DNA of 64,000 nucleotides, taken from contig CAMGYJ010000002.1 in NCBI GenBank assembly GCA_946122785.1, positions 67,791,703 through 67,855,702 on the forward strand, read 5' to 3'. The position numbers and the translations under genes are program-made. The notes beneath the pieces are model-generated. The model saw only the letters and a list, made by a program, of their open reading frames with translations, was not told the origin of the DNA and ran no database searches. This document shows positions 11,222-21,466 of this stretch, in pieces (positions within the stretch are counted from its first letter, which is position 1; each line of letters starts with the position of its first letter). Origin of the DNA: Linum tenue. Taxonomy: Eukaryota > Streptophyta > Magnoliopsida > Malpighiales > Linaceae.

Positions 11222-11771
11222 AAGCCAATGCAGATGATATTAAATTGTAATTCAAGAATAGTATTTATCATAATGTCTAAACATACAAATTAACCTGATG
11301 TTTCGTTGGTTAAATATGTTCAGTCATTCTTCCCCTCCCGCTTCATGACAATTTTTAGATTTAGATTTGCATTGATGAGTTCCCTATCACTATGAACCGC
11401 TCACAAACATTAGATTTAACTTTTAAGTCATTATTCATCCTAGCTAGCTACCACTGACTGTGGCCTCTTGTTGGCTTTGCCAATTAATTACCTTCCCAAG
11501 CTCCTTGGATAACTAAACGTTTTCTTGGAGAATGATGAAAAGGAGAAGGCATTTGGATAACTAAACTTATAATACGCAATTATGCATCAACGCTAGTTCC
11601 AAGTCCAACGCTTCGGCGCCTTTCACATTGGAATACATCTTCTCCACCATTGCCCTGCCCTCAACAGTCACTTTAGACTTTACAACTTTGGAACAACAGA
11701 AGAGAAAACCAGGTGGCCTAAAGAGAACACAGAGAAAGAAAGTCTGGTGCCAACCAAGGAAGAAGAAAATA
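11222..11771. promoter_or_regulatory. F-box gene upstream region
   Basis: No other gene is seen. The coding frame remains open upstream of the chosen ATG to 11628, so the 5' leader or a longer N-terminus cannot be fixed from sequence alone. Confidence 0.4.
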
Positions 11772-12827
11772 ATGTCGGACAACATTCCATCTGGAGTCAT
11801 GACAGAAATTCTGGGCCGACTCAGCTGGTGCGAGCTTTGCAGGCTGCGGTGCGTGTGCAAAGAATGGCGGTCCATCCTAGATGAACCCAGTTTCATCCAA
11901 CGCCAACTCAAGCGCTCTACTTCTCTGTTCCTCCGTGTACAAAAAGACTATAGATGCTACGTTTCCTATGGCTTCCAACCTGGAACTTTCTGTCCCGACA
12001 GACTAGAAGAAGGTTGGCATGGACGCTATGTCTATAGTGTCATGGGTTCATGCCACGGCTTGGTCTGCCTAGCTGATTTCGAGAACCAACTCCGGCTGGT
12101 TAATCCAGTGTTTCCGGAGGAGAAACAATCTGTGACGCTGGAACATCTCATGACGAGAGATCCATTGCTCTCAACCCATGATGTGTACTTCGATGCTAAT
12201 TACTTTGATATTGATGAGGACTACTTGCTTTCTTCAGTAGAGTGGGCTGGTTATGGTTTCGGATACGATGAGGTAGCTCGCGACTACAAAGCCGTTATAC
12301 TGCTCACAGCAGGGTCTGAGGAATATCATGACTTGAAGTCCTACATTTTAACTTATAGCTTCAGGACCAGATCCTTTAGCGTCTGTCACGCTAATCGTAA
12401 CTGGAATCGTTCTGCCACAAAAAATCAGGAAATGGGTGTGCTTCTCGGTGGGTCTCTGCATTGGATTTTGGAGCCACATGTGATCCACTCGTATGATCTT
12501 GGTTCTGATGTGTTTGGTAAAATCCAACAGCCAAAGTACACAGCACATGAAGTATCCTCCTCCTCCATTGTGAAGGTCGGCGTAGGGGTTGTGGATTCGT
12601 GCTTGTGCGTTTGTGCTACTTATGGTAAAGGGAGTGCTAGTATGGCTGGAGGACGGGTTGATGTTTGGGTGATGAAAGAATACGGGAATGAGGACTCTTG
12701 GTGCATTCTCTATTCTGTAGTCGATAAAATTCCTGTTTTCGACCAACCTCAGTTCGTTCGTAGTTTGGGGATGTTGGATGGTTGGATTCTGATGCTGGTA
12801 GATGGTGTTGGAAATGTGTATGAATAG
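11772..12827 (+). pseudogene. F-box protein gene, 3' end displaced by Copia insertion
   Basis: From the ATG at 11772 the frame encodes an F-box at residues 5-36 (VMTEILGRLSWCELCRLRCV) and then an F-box-associated, kelch-like C-terminal region (GSCHGLVCLAD, GYGFGYDEVARDYKAV). F-box proteins are the substrate-recruiting part of SCF ubiquitin ligases. At 12805/12806 a Copia LTR begins, so the frame runs only six residues into the LTR and stops at 12825-12827. The displaced last exon part is found after the element at 18648-18815. Before insertion the protein would have had 397 residues; the broken frame loses about 54. There are no other stops, so the insertion seems to be the only lesion. A longer N-terminus from an in-frame ATG at 11628 is possible but lacks family similarity. 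Confidence 0.85.
12801..12805 (+). repeat. Copia target-site duplication, left (GATGG)
   Basis: The five bases GATGG recur at 18648-18652 immediately after the 3' LTR. Confidence 0.92.
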
Positions 12828-13182
12828 CTTTGAAAGCTATAGAGTCTCAAGTGGAAAAACTACCACATTGGTAGTTTTACTTGGTGAAGTGATTATAAAG
12901 ATAGGAGCCTCTCTCCTAAGGGCATGCCCCTTGGGGTGACCCACTTTTGTGGGAGAGGGAGGACCTAACGGACCACCACACACGCGCGCGCCGGCCGTCC
13001 GTCCGACCGGCCGGTTGGTTGGATGGATCACTTGAGACTATATACATATGTTTTGGAGAAATTCCGAACGAAATTAATTATTTAATAATTAATTATTAAT
13101 CGGTTACTCTGAGTAATTATCTTCCTTAATTAATCCGACTTATTCCCCAAGCAAGAGGGTATATTACTAGGGGTTCGGCTCC

Positions 13183-13190
13183 TATAAATA
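13183..13190 (+). promoter_or_regulatory. LTR TATA box
   Basis: TATAAATA lies in the LTR upstream of a C/A-rich stretch. The same motif is at 18392-18399 in the 3' LTR, which could drive transcription into the displaced F-box 3' fragment. Confidence 0.6.
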
Positions 13191-13355
13191 GCCGCCTCCC
13201 CAGCCCCTCTAAACACACAACAACGAGCATAAACACAATAGAGAGAGTGTTCAGAGAGCTCCGGTTTTCGCACAAAACCGCGAGTACACAGAGGAGCTGT
13301 TTTATCCTGGAGACGACCGGTTGATAGTCTGCCGTGCGCATCGAGGGCAGTGCCG

Positions 13356-13368
13356 CGAACGTCTTAAA
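13356..13368 (+). promoter_or_regulatory. LTR segment complementary to the presumptive priming site
   Basis: CGAACGTCTTAAA is the exact reverse complement of 13441-13453. It is conserved in the 3' LTR at 18565-18577. Confidence 0.6.
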
Positions 13369-13440
13369 GAAAGCGACCTAGTCCGCGACTCAGCTCCAGA
13401 TTCGGTATCCTCATCTTGTTGTTGTTCCGTTTCTAACAAT

Positions 13441-13453
13441 TTTAAGACGTTCG
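13441..13453 (+). promoter_or_regulatory. Presumptive primer-binding site, not tRNA-Met like
   Basis: The bases beginning 2 nt after the 5' LTR (TTTAAGACGTTCG) lack the TGG start expected for pairing to a tRNA CCA end and do not resemble the usual TGGTATCAGAGC. They are a perfect 13-nt complement of 13356-13368. Confidence 0.5.
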
Positions 13454-13462
13454 GCTGCTGCT

Positions 13463-16400
13463 ATGTCGACTGAACAGAACAACATGGCCGGATCTGGTGC
13501 TGTCGATATCAATCGACCGTTTCGCTTCGTTGGAGTCAACTTTCGTCGCTGGAAACAAAAGATGGAGTTTTACCTGACGACCAAGAAGTTGGCACACTGC
13601 CTCACTAGCATGCCCGTCGAGCTGCCGGAAGAAGCGACCGATGAGGAGAGGACTGCTGCTGCTAAGGAAAGGGAGCATGACTTCCTATGCAAGGGCTACA
13701 TCCTCAACGGCCTGGCAGACGACCTCTACGACTATTATGCGGACAGCAAGAACACCGCAATGATGGTCTGGGATGCGCTCCAAAAGAAGTACGACACGGA
13801 GGAGGCTGGAGCTAAGAAGTATGCTGTCAGCCGCTACCTGCGCTATCAGATGGTGGATGACAAGTCTGTCGAAGTTCAGTCCCACGAACTTCAGAAAATA
13901 GCTCACGAGATCGTCTCTGAAGGTATGCCTCTGGACGATCAATTTCAAGTTGCTTGCATAATTGATAAGCTGCCCCCTTCGTGGAAAGATTTTAAGAATA
14001 TGCTTAGACATAAAACCAAAGAATTTTCACTGGAAAGTTTGATTACTCGCCTAAGGATTGAGGAAGAGTCCCGCAAGCAGGATATGAAAGAAGAGGTGAT
14101 GGTCGTCACTGCTAAACGACCCACCCCTAGAGCTCTTAAACCTAACCAGAAAGGGTTTAAGGGTAAGAACCAGCAGGTCCGCCCCCACCAGAATGGTGCC
14201 TCTCGAGGTAACCAAAGGGTCATGGCCCAAACCTCTAAGAATGACCCACCGTTTATCTGCTTTAACTGCGGAAAACCGGGTCATATGGCAAAAAAGTGCA
14301 GGAACAAGCATAACCCCGCCGCTGCGGCCAGGGTTAACTTGACAGAAGAGGATTTGGTAGCCATGATCACAGATATGATTGCTGAAGTTAACCTCACCGG
14401 TGACTCAGAAGGATGGTGGCTGGATACAGGTGCATCGAAGCATGTATGCAACAATCGTGCTATGTTTAAAACATACGAAGAAGCACCTGCTGACAAGAAA
14501 GTGTTGTTGGGGACTACTCACACCACTATGGTTGCTGGTTCTGGTGAAGTGGAGCTGAACTTCACCTCTGGGAAGAAGATGGTGCTTAAGGATGTGTTGC
14601 ACACTCCAGAGATAAGGAAGAATCTTGTTTCGGGATATCTTCTTAATAAGGCTGGGTTTAATCAATCTATTGGGGCAGACTTGTATACCCTTACTAAGAA
14701 TGGGAGTTTTGTGGGAAAGGGATATGCATGTAATGGGATGTTCAAATTGAATGTCGAAATTAATAAGATGAATTCTTCAGTTTACATGGTGTGTGATTTG
14801 AATGTTTGGCATGCTCGTCTTTGTCATGTGAACACACGAATTGTGAAGAATTTAAGCAAGCTAGGGCATATCCCTAAACTCTCAATGAATGAATTTGATA
14901 AATGTGATTTCTGTAGCCAAGCTAAAATAACGAAAACGCCCCATAAATCTGTGAGTAGAGAATCAGAACCCTTAGATCTGATTCATTCTGATATTTGTGA
15001 ACTAGATGGGACGTTAACTAGGTCTGGCAAGAGATACTTTATCACTTTCATAGATGATTGCTCTGATTATTGCTTTGTTTATTTGATGAAAAACAAAAGT
15101 GAAGCCCTTGACATGTTCAAGGTATTTGTGGTTGAATTCGAAAATCAGTGCAATCGAAAGATAAAAAGACTTAGGAGCGATAGAGGATCAGAGTATGACT
15201 CTAATCCCTACAAGGAATTCTATAGCTCACATGGTATCATTCATGAAACCACGGCACCATATTCACCAGAGATGAATGGTAAAGCTGAGCGGAAAAATAG
15301 GACATTTACAGAATTAGTTGTGGCTATTATGCTCAATTCTGGAGCTGCTTCTTCTTGGTGGGGTGATATTTTGTTGACGGTTTGCTATGTGCTAAATCGT
15401 CTTCCAAAAACAAATAGAAAAGAATCACCCTATGAGATCTTGAAGAATAAGCCACCTAATCTGTCCTATTTAAGAACGTGGGGCTGTTTGGCCTACGTAA
15501 GAATTCCTGATCCTAAGAGGGTTAAGTTGGCCAGTCGAGCATATGAATGTGTCTTCGTTGGCTATGCGGCCAATAGTAAGGCATATAGATTCTATGATTT
15601 GAATGCTCGTACTGTAATAGAATCCATTGATGCTGATTTCTTTGAGACACGATTTCCATTTAAAACGAGAAATAGTGGGGGTAATGTACTACCCGCTATT
15701 ATAGATAACGGAACTAGTGGGGGTGTTGGATCTGAGGATGAACTCAGAAGAAGTAAAAGAGCTAGAATCTCTAAAGATTTTGGTGATGACTTTACTACAG
15801 TATACACCCTAGAGGATCCAAAAAGTTTGCAGGAAGCACTAACTTCCATAGATGCAGACTTTTGGAATGAGGCCGTTATAGATGAAATGGAATCGTTAGA
15901 GGCTAATAAGACTTGGCATCTAACAGACTTACCTCCTGGCTGCAAAGTCTTAGGTAATAAATGGGTTCTAAAAACGAAACGGAAACCTGATGGTGCAATC
16001 GAAAGGTTCCGAGCTCGCCTAGTAGTCAAGGGCTACAGGCAGAGAGAGAATATAGATTTCTTCGACACCTATTCACCAGTATCTAGAATAACATCCATTC
16101 GTGTCATGATTGCTCTTGCTGCCTTGAACAATCTCGTGGTACACCAAATGGATGTTAAGACTGCTTTTTTGAACGGTGATCTAGATGAAGAAATCTATAT
16201 GGAACAACCAGAAGGGTTTGTTATCCCTGAACATGCCTCGAAAGTCTGTAAGTTGGACAAATCATTATATGGTTTGAAACAGGCTCCAAAACAGTGGCAT
16301 GAGAAGTTTGACACTCTCGTTCTCTCACATGGCTTTAAGGTAAATGAAAGTGACAAGTGTATTTACTGCAAGTCAGAGAATAACACTTGCACTATCATAT

Positions 16401-17389
16401 GTTTGTATGTAGATGACATGTTGATATTTGGCACAAATATTCACGTGGTCAATGAAGCGAAAGCCATGTTAAAAGAGAGCTTTGAGGTGAAAGATCTGGG
16501 AGAAGCAAAGTTTATGCTTGGAATCCAGATAACTAGAACAGCAAATGGTTATTCTCTAGATCAATCTAGTTACATAGAGAAGATCTTGAAGAAGTATAAC
16601 TATTTCGACTGTAAACCTGCGTGTACTCCGTATGATGCTAGTGTAAAGCTATTCAAGAACACCGGAGACAGTGTAAGACAAACAGAATATGCTAGCATCA
16701 TTGGCAGTCTCCGTTATGCTGCGGATTACACTCGACCAGACATTGCATATGTCGTGGGATTGCTTGGCAGGTTTAACAGCTGTCCTAGTAGAGAGCATTG
16801 GAATGCTATAGAGAGGGTCATGAGATACCTCAAGAGAACAGCAAACCTTGGTATACACTATCAAAGGTTTCCGGCTGTACTAGAAGGGTATAGTGATGCG
16901 GATTGGAATACCCTATCAGATGACTCCAAGGCAACCAGCGGATATGTTTTTAACATCGCTGGTGGAGCTGTGTCTTGGAAGTCAAAGAAACAAACAATCC
17001 TAGCTCAATCAACTATGGAATCAGAGATGATAGCACTAGCAACGGCTAGTGAAGAAGCAAGTTGGTTGAGAGGATTGTTGTCAGAGATTCCCTTATGGGA
17101 AAGCCCGGTCCCTCCGGTATTGATACATTGTGATAGTACCGCAGCTATCGCTAAAGTCGAGAACCGGTTCTATAACGGAAAGAAACGACAGATTCGTCGT
17201 AAGCACAGTACTGTTAGAGAACTCCTAACGATAGGAGCAGTGAGGGTGGATCATATAAGATCCGAACAGAATCTAGCTGATCCTTTGACGAAAGGATTAC
17301 CTAGAGAGAAAGTCCAGAATACCGCCAAGGGTATGGGACTTATGCCTACCGAACCACGGACTACAAGTGATGGTAACCCGACCCAATAG
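13463..17389 (+). CDS. Copia gag-pol polyprotein (1308 residues, uninterrupted)
   Basis: One frame encodes all domains in Copia order. Gag occupies residues 1-250. A CCHC zinc knuckle, CFNCGKPGHMAKKC, is at about 265. The protease motif DTGA is at about 320. Integrase has an H/C zinc domain from about 449 and catalytic D (HSDIC), D (IDDCSD) and E (NGKAERKNR) residues between about 506 and 605. Reverse transcriptase has MDVKTAFLNGDL at about 896 and the catalytic LYVDDMLIFG at about 981. RNase H has DADWNTLSDD at about 1143 and ESEMIALA at about 1187. No stop or frameshift breaks it, so it may be mobile. The start is only 24 nt after the LTR. Confidence 0.96.
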   Translation: MSTEQNNMAGSGAVDINRPFRFVGVNFRRWKQKMEFYLTTKKLAHCLTSMPVELPEEATDEERTAAAKEREHDFLCKGYILNGLADDLYDYYADSKNTAMMVWDALQKKYDTEEAGAKKYAVSRYLRYQMVDDKSVEVQSHELQKIAHEIVSEGMPLDDQFQVACIIDKLPPSWKDFKNMLRHKTKEFSLESLITRLRIEEESRKQDMKEEVMVVTAKRPTPRALKPNQKGFKGKNQQVRPHQNGASRGNQRVMAQTSKNDPPFICFNCGKPGHMAKKCRNKHNPAAAARVNLTEEDLVAMITDMIAEVNLTGDSEGWWLDTGASKHVCNNRAMFKTYEEAPADKKVLLGTTHTTMVAGSGEVELNFTSGKKMVLKDVLHTPEIRKNLVSGYLLNKAGFNQSIGADLYTLTKNGSFVGKGYACNGMFKLNVEINKMNSSVYMVCDLNVWHARLCHVNTRIVKNLSKLGHIPKLSMNEFDKCDFCSQAKITKTPHKSVSRESEPLDLIHSDICELDGTLTRSGKRYFITFIDDCSDYCFVYLMKNKSEALDMFKVFVVEFENQCNRKIKRLRSDRGSEYDSNPYKEFYSSHGIIHETTAPYSPEMNGKAERKNRTFTELVVAIMLNSGAASSWWGDILLTVCYVLNRLPKTNRKESPYEILKNKPPNLSYLRTWGCLAYVRIPDPKRVKLASRAYECVFVGYAANSKAYRFYDLNARTVIESIDADFFETRFPFKTRNSGGNVLPAIIDNGTSGGVGSEDELRRSKRARISKDFGDDFTTVYTLEDPKSLQEALTSIDADFWNEAVIDEMESLEANKTWHLTDLPPGCKVLGNKWVLKTKRKPDGAIERFRARLVVKGYRQRENIDFFDTYSPVSRITSIRVMIALAALNNLVVHQMDVKTAFLNGDLDEEIYMEQPEGFVIPEHASKVCKLDKSLYGLKQAPKQWHEKFDTLVLSHGFKVNESDKCIYCKSENNTCTIICLYVDDMLIFGTNIHVVNEAKAMLKESFEVKDLGEAKFMLGIQITRTANGYSLDQSSYIEKILKKYNYFDCKPACTPYDASVKLFKNTGDSVRQTEYASIIGSLRYAADYTRPDIAYVVGLLGRFNSCPSREHWNAIERVMRYLKRTANLGIHYQRFPAVLEGYSDADWNTLSDDSKATSGYVFNIAGGAVSWKSKKQTILAQSTMESEMIALATASEEASWLRGLLSEIPLWESPVPPVLIHCDSTAAIAKVENRFYNGKKRQIRRKHSTVRELLTIGAVRVDHIRSEQNLADPLTKGLPREKVQNTAKGMGLMPTEPRTTSDGNPTQ

Positions 17390-17880
17390 ACTGGAGATCC
17401 CAAGAAATGGGTTCAATGGGTAATAACAAGTCATGAGTAGTATGCGAAAAGTTCATGCATAATGAAGCATGAATCCCAAAGCAATGGAGGTTGAGTTAAT
17501 AACTCTTAATGAGATCTATACCCTATGTGGGGTGGAGTACTTTACTTTGGGGGTACTCCTGATAGACTCACCTATGTGAATGTGGGAGTGGGGCCGCTCC
17601 CTATGGAACTTTGAGAGGCACAAAGTTGCTAGAGCGTTCACTAAACCAGGGTAACGTGCAAGGCCATAAACGCACGGGCTAAGAAGAGAACACAACTCAA
17701 TGAAAAGATCCGGTGTGCTACACTGTCTGAGATAGAGTTCAAGACTACGAGTCACCCTTATGAAATCGGAAGTGTAACCACTACGCTAAGGTTCAAATCT
17801 TCGCGATACCTTAGCTTATGCCCGATCTTATGGAACTGTTGATGCTCAGAGATAGTTTCAAAACTATTCAAGTGGGGGAT
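17390..17880 (+). other. Copia 3' untranslated region and polypurine tract
   Basis: It is non-coding up to a purine run AAGTGGGGGA at 17870-17879, which primes plus-strand synthesis in LTR elements. Confidence 0.7.
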
Positions 17881-18647
17881 TGTTGGAAATGTGTATGAAT
17901 AGCTTTGAAAGCTATAGAGTCTCAAGTGGAAAAACTACCACATTGGTAGTTTTACTTGGTGAAGTGATTATAAAGATAGGAGCCTCTCTCCTAAGGGCAT
18001 GCCCCTTGGGGTGACCCACTTTTGTGGGAGAGGGAGGACCTAACGGACCACCACACACGCGCGCGCCGTCCGTCCGTCCGACCGGACGGTCGGTCGGTCG
18101 GTTGGTTGGTTGGTTGGTTGGATGGTTGGATGGATGGATGGATGGATCACTTGAGACTATATACATATGTTTTGGAGAAATTCCGAACGAAATTAATTAT
18201 TTAATAATTAATTATTAATCGGTTACTCTGAGGAATATTCCAAGGGATAATCGATTGAAAAGGAATATTCGAAGGATAATCTCTGCAGGATTTATCCTAA
18301 CCGACGGTTTTAATTAAGGAAGTAATTATCTTCCTTAATTAATCCGACTTATTCCCCAAGCAAGAGGGTATATTACTAGGGGTTCGGCTCCTATAAATAG
18401 CCGCCTCCCCAGCCCCTCTAAACACACAACAACGAGCATAAACACAATAGAGAGAGTGTTCAGAGAGCTCCGGTTTTCGCACAAAACCGCGAGTACACAG
18501 AGGAGCTGTTTTATCCTGGAGACGACCGGTTGATAGTCTGCCGTGCGCATCGAGGGCAGTGCCGCGAACGTCTTAAAGAAAGCGACCTAGTCCGCGACTC
18601 AGCTCCAGATTCGGTATCCTCATCTTGTTGTTGTTCCGTTTCTAACA
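17881..18647 (+). repeat. Copia 3' LTR (767 bp)
   Basis: It is longer than the 5' LTR. It has an expanded GGTTGG/GGATGG microsatellite (about 18084-18148) and a ~100-bp segment (GAATATTCCAAGGGATAATC..) missing from the 5' copy. Confidence 0.93.
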
Positions 18648-18815
18648 GATGGTACTGGACTTTCTTGGGTTGATCCAAGGAATGGGAGGGTTGAGGTTTT
18701 TCCCATTCCTGGTTTTACTAATGCGTCCAAGTTCGAAGCAGTTCTCTGCTTGGAAAGTCAGGTCAAGACTTTCCCGGGCGAGGATTATGAGACAATTGAC
18801 GACATAAGGTATTAA
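18648..18815 (+). pseudogene. Displaced 3' coding fragment of the F-box gene
   Basis: After the duplicated GATGG the reading frame of the F-box gene resumes without shift and runs to a TAA at 18813-18815, coding 53 residues (containing SWVDPRNGRVEVFPIPGF). It confirms that the insertion split a single exon. It has no start of its own but lies downstream of the 3' LTR promoter. Confidence 0.85.
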
Positions 18816-19990
18816 GGTAATGCTGCCAGAGTTGAATTCCCTTTCCATAAACAGGTACATCTCAGAAACTAGACCCTTATTGTCCTGGGGTTATATATAA
18901 TTGAAAATCCAACTCTTAATAGTTTCTTTCCCTGCCATTTGCCCTGGCTTTGATTTTTCACAATCACCCTACTCATTTAAGGGACCTCTTCTTCATCCTC
19001 AGGGCCGAGACCTCAGAAGCAGCATCATTCTGGTATTTTGATGATGAATTTTAACTACTACTGAAGAGCAGATGGGGCTGGTGCATGCAGTATAACCAGA
19101 CATCTGAGTTTTCATTTTTTTTCTTCTTCTATCGTTTCTTCTTCATGAGTTCTTCGCTGTCAAATTGAGCCTAAGTTCTCTTTTGATGAAAGAAATTTCC
19201 TTTACTTGGGAAGCTCACTGCTGTGGCTTTTGTATCCAACTTCCAGACATTATTTGGGTTGAATCTATTCATAATTAAGTAGTTATTCTGTCTGTCAGCT
19301 GAAGCAAATTTCCTTTGGCTTTTAATAGTTGTGCTCCATGTCTGAGCAGGAAACTATTGAACTATACAAACTGAAGACCAACAAATTTAATGGGTAACAA
19401 TTCCCATAAATGAAACTATATCAAAGTGGAGGTAAATTTGTATATTAATCTGACTTCTTTACAAAAAATTTAAACTCAAATTAGAATGGATACTATAATA
19501 GTACTAGGGGCAAAAGTTATAGAAAGACCGATCAATAACCAAATGTTACTAAATAAGAGGATACACTTGGCAACAGTTCATCCAAAATGTTGAAAGTTGA
19601 AAGAATTGATGATTGAAGCCAGGAAAAGACAAATAAATCAAAAGGTAGTTAAATGGCAGAGGTGACGAAAGGGTTGGCCGGCGGGATGTAGTATATGCCC
19701 TATACTATAATTTAATTCCACAAGCGTGGGCTGCCGGCCTGCCGCTGCCTAACCATCAAATGGACTGCTACAGCATCTGTCTACTGCCTCAGCCTCAGCA
19801 TCAATATGGCCTTTCTCTGTTATTTGGAATACTTTAGTCTCGCCGGCAGAATCTGATCATTGGCTACTACCACCTGTTTTCCTAGAGAGGCCATGCTGAT
19901 CTCTCAACTCCCTTCAAGTATATTATTTATATACGGTAAAACACTGAACACTATTCTGGAAAAAATGACACTCAGCATTCATCCTCACTC
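18816..19990. other. F-box 3' flank and DUF179-b promoter region
   Basis: I see no gene. From about 19740 it is similar to the DUF179-a promoter. Confidence 0.5.
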
Positions 19991-19995
19991 TCCAT

Positions 19996-20003
19996 TATAA
20001 ATA
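19996..20003 (+). promoter_or_regulatory. TATA box of DUF179-b
   Basis: TATAAATA is followed by CTTCCCTCGAACCCACCCATT, nearly the same as downstream of the copy-a TATA box. Confidence 0.65.
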
Positions 20004-20050
20004 CTTCCCTCGAACCCACCCATTGAATGAAAACGAAAGCTTGGGTAATC

Positions 20051-21138
20051 ATGGATGCCAATTATTTTCTCAGTACTTCCTGGAACCCCTTCGCCAAAAC
20101 TAGTGCACTAGAATTCCCCACTTCGTCTTCTTCATCCAGTTCCCTCCACTTCCCCTGTTCAAGAAGATTCGCCAATGGATCACTATTTCAACCCAAAAGG
20201 GTTCGCCTTTCCTCCTCCATTACATGTTGGTCTTTCTACTATGACTTCCATTCTCTCCTTTAGGCCTTCAGTTCCGTCACCAATTGCTTGTTCCCACCCC
20301 CCAAAAGTTTTGATTTTTATTAATCTGTTGCATATGGGTAGCAGGTTGTTGTCAATCGGCGGGATCGTCCGACGATCTGCAGCAGCACGCCGAATCCTTC
20401 CTGCAGGCGGATTGGAGATGGTTCAGGGCAAAAATGGTTGCTAATGAGCAAGCCTTTATGACCGCGAGCACCGGGAAAAGCTCGCCGGCGGCAGATCCAG
20501 ACGAGAACCCTAAACCTCCACCGGCGAAGCTGGTGACGGTGGGAGAGAAGTGGGCCCACACCATCCACGAGCCGGAAAAGGGATGCCTACTCATCGCAAC
20601 AGAGAAGCTGGACGGGATCCGCATCCTCAAACGGACGGTGATCCTTCTCCTGTCGACGGGCCCAGCGGGCCCATTGGGGATCATCCTCAACCGCCCGTCC
20701 CTAATGTCCATCAAGGAGATGCGGGGCGAGGCTACGACATCAGCGATGCTTCCTGAAGTGTTTTCGGGCCGGCCGTTGTTCTTCGGGGGCCCATTGGAGG
20801 ATGGCCTGTTTCTGGTGAGGCCCAAAGGAGGGTACGACAAGGACAGGCTGGCAAGGAGCGGGGTTTTCGAGGAGGTGATGAAAGGGTTATACCACGGGAC
20901 GAAGGAGACGGCGGGCTGCGCGGCGGAGATGGTGAAGAGGAATATGGTCGGCGTCGGGAATTTCAGATTCTTCGATGGGTATTGCTGTTGGGAGGCGGAG
21001 CAGTTGAAGGAGGAGATTAATGCTGGGTATTGGACTTTGGCTGCTAGTAGCTCGAGTGTCATTGGGCTTGATAAGGAAGCCAGTTTTGGGCTTTGGGAAG
21101 ATGTCTCCTGGCTTCTCGGCCCAAAAGCTGTTCCCTGA
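20051..21138 (+). CDS. UPF0301 / DUF179 (YqgE/AlgH-like) protein, copy b
   Basis: This is a paralogue of the gene at 8606-9670 with the same two-exon structure: 20051-20225 and 20345-21138, giving 322 residues. The start is taken at the ATG that matches copy a (GTAATCATGGATGCC); an in-frame ATG 24 bp upstream is less likely. The N-terminus has an extra serine run relative to copy a. Domain motifs GPLGIILNRP, FGGPLEDGLF and FRFFDGYCCW are intact. Both copies look functional. The F-box gene lies between them, so the duplication is either dispersed or a tandem copy that included or trapped it. Function is not established for the family. Confidence 0.88.
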
Positions 21139-21181
21139 CTCCAGATCAAAGTGATTCATCAGTAATCACTGCACTGGCAAT

Positions 21182-21466
21182 CTAGTCCGTCAAGGCGTCT
21201 TAGAAGACTCGTTTGGTGGTCCGGTGTTACGAGAGTGTCATCAGATCCTTAGCTCTTTGTATGTTTGTATAGAGTTTAGGGCGGTACCTTGGTCCGCCAA
21301 CAGTGCTGCCCATTGAGTGGCGCGTAAAGCACTGCTTTTGTCTCGTTTAGAGCTAGAATCTTTTGATTTTTTTGGGTGGCTTCTTTAGAGTCTTTTTGGG
21401 GTCCTGGGTAGAATTGTAAGTTTAACTATTATCCTTCATTGATATCACTCAGAAAAAAAAAAAAAA
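21182..21466 (+). mobile_element. Short 3'-end LINE/SINE insertion with poly(A)
   Basis: This is a 285-bp non-coding sequence ending GATATCACTCAG plus an A-run. It is bounded by an exact 18-bp duplication AATCACTGCACTGGCAAT (21164-21181 and 21467-21484). It looks like the 3' tail of a LINE, or a SINE, inserted just after the DUF179-b stop codon. Confidence 0.85.

Larger units (their letters stand above)
12806..13438 (+). repeat. Copia 5' LTR (633 bp)
   Basis: It matches the 3' LTR at 17881-18647. It lacks about 100 bp after TTACTCTGAG (present in the 3' LTR at about 18233-18328) and has a shorter GGTTGGATGG microsatellite. Confidence 0.93.
12806..18647 (+). mobile_element. Ty1/Copia LTR retrotransposon, apparently intact and young
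   Basis: It is a complete element: 5' LTR 12806-13438, one gag-pol frame 13463-17389, polypurine tract AAGTGGGGGA just before the 3' LTR at 17881-18647, and a 5-bp duplication GATGG. The LTRs begin TGTTGG and end TAACA. Apart from one ~100-bp indel and a microsatellite length difference they read as near-identical, which indicates recent insertion. It lies in the same orientation as the F-box gene it splits. Confidence 0.95.

Noticed and set aside
18022..18218. Trp/Gly-rich frames in the Copia 3' LTR
   Set aside because: They are readings of the GGTTGGATGG microsatellite inside non-coding LTR.
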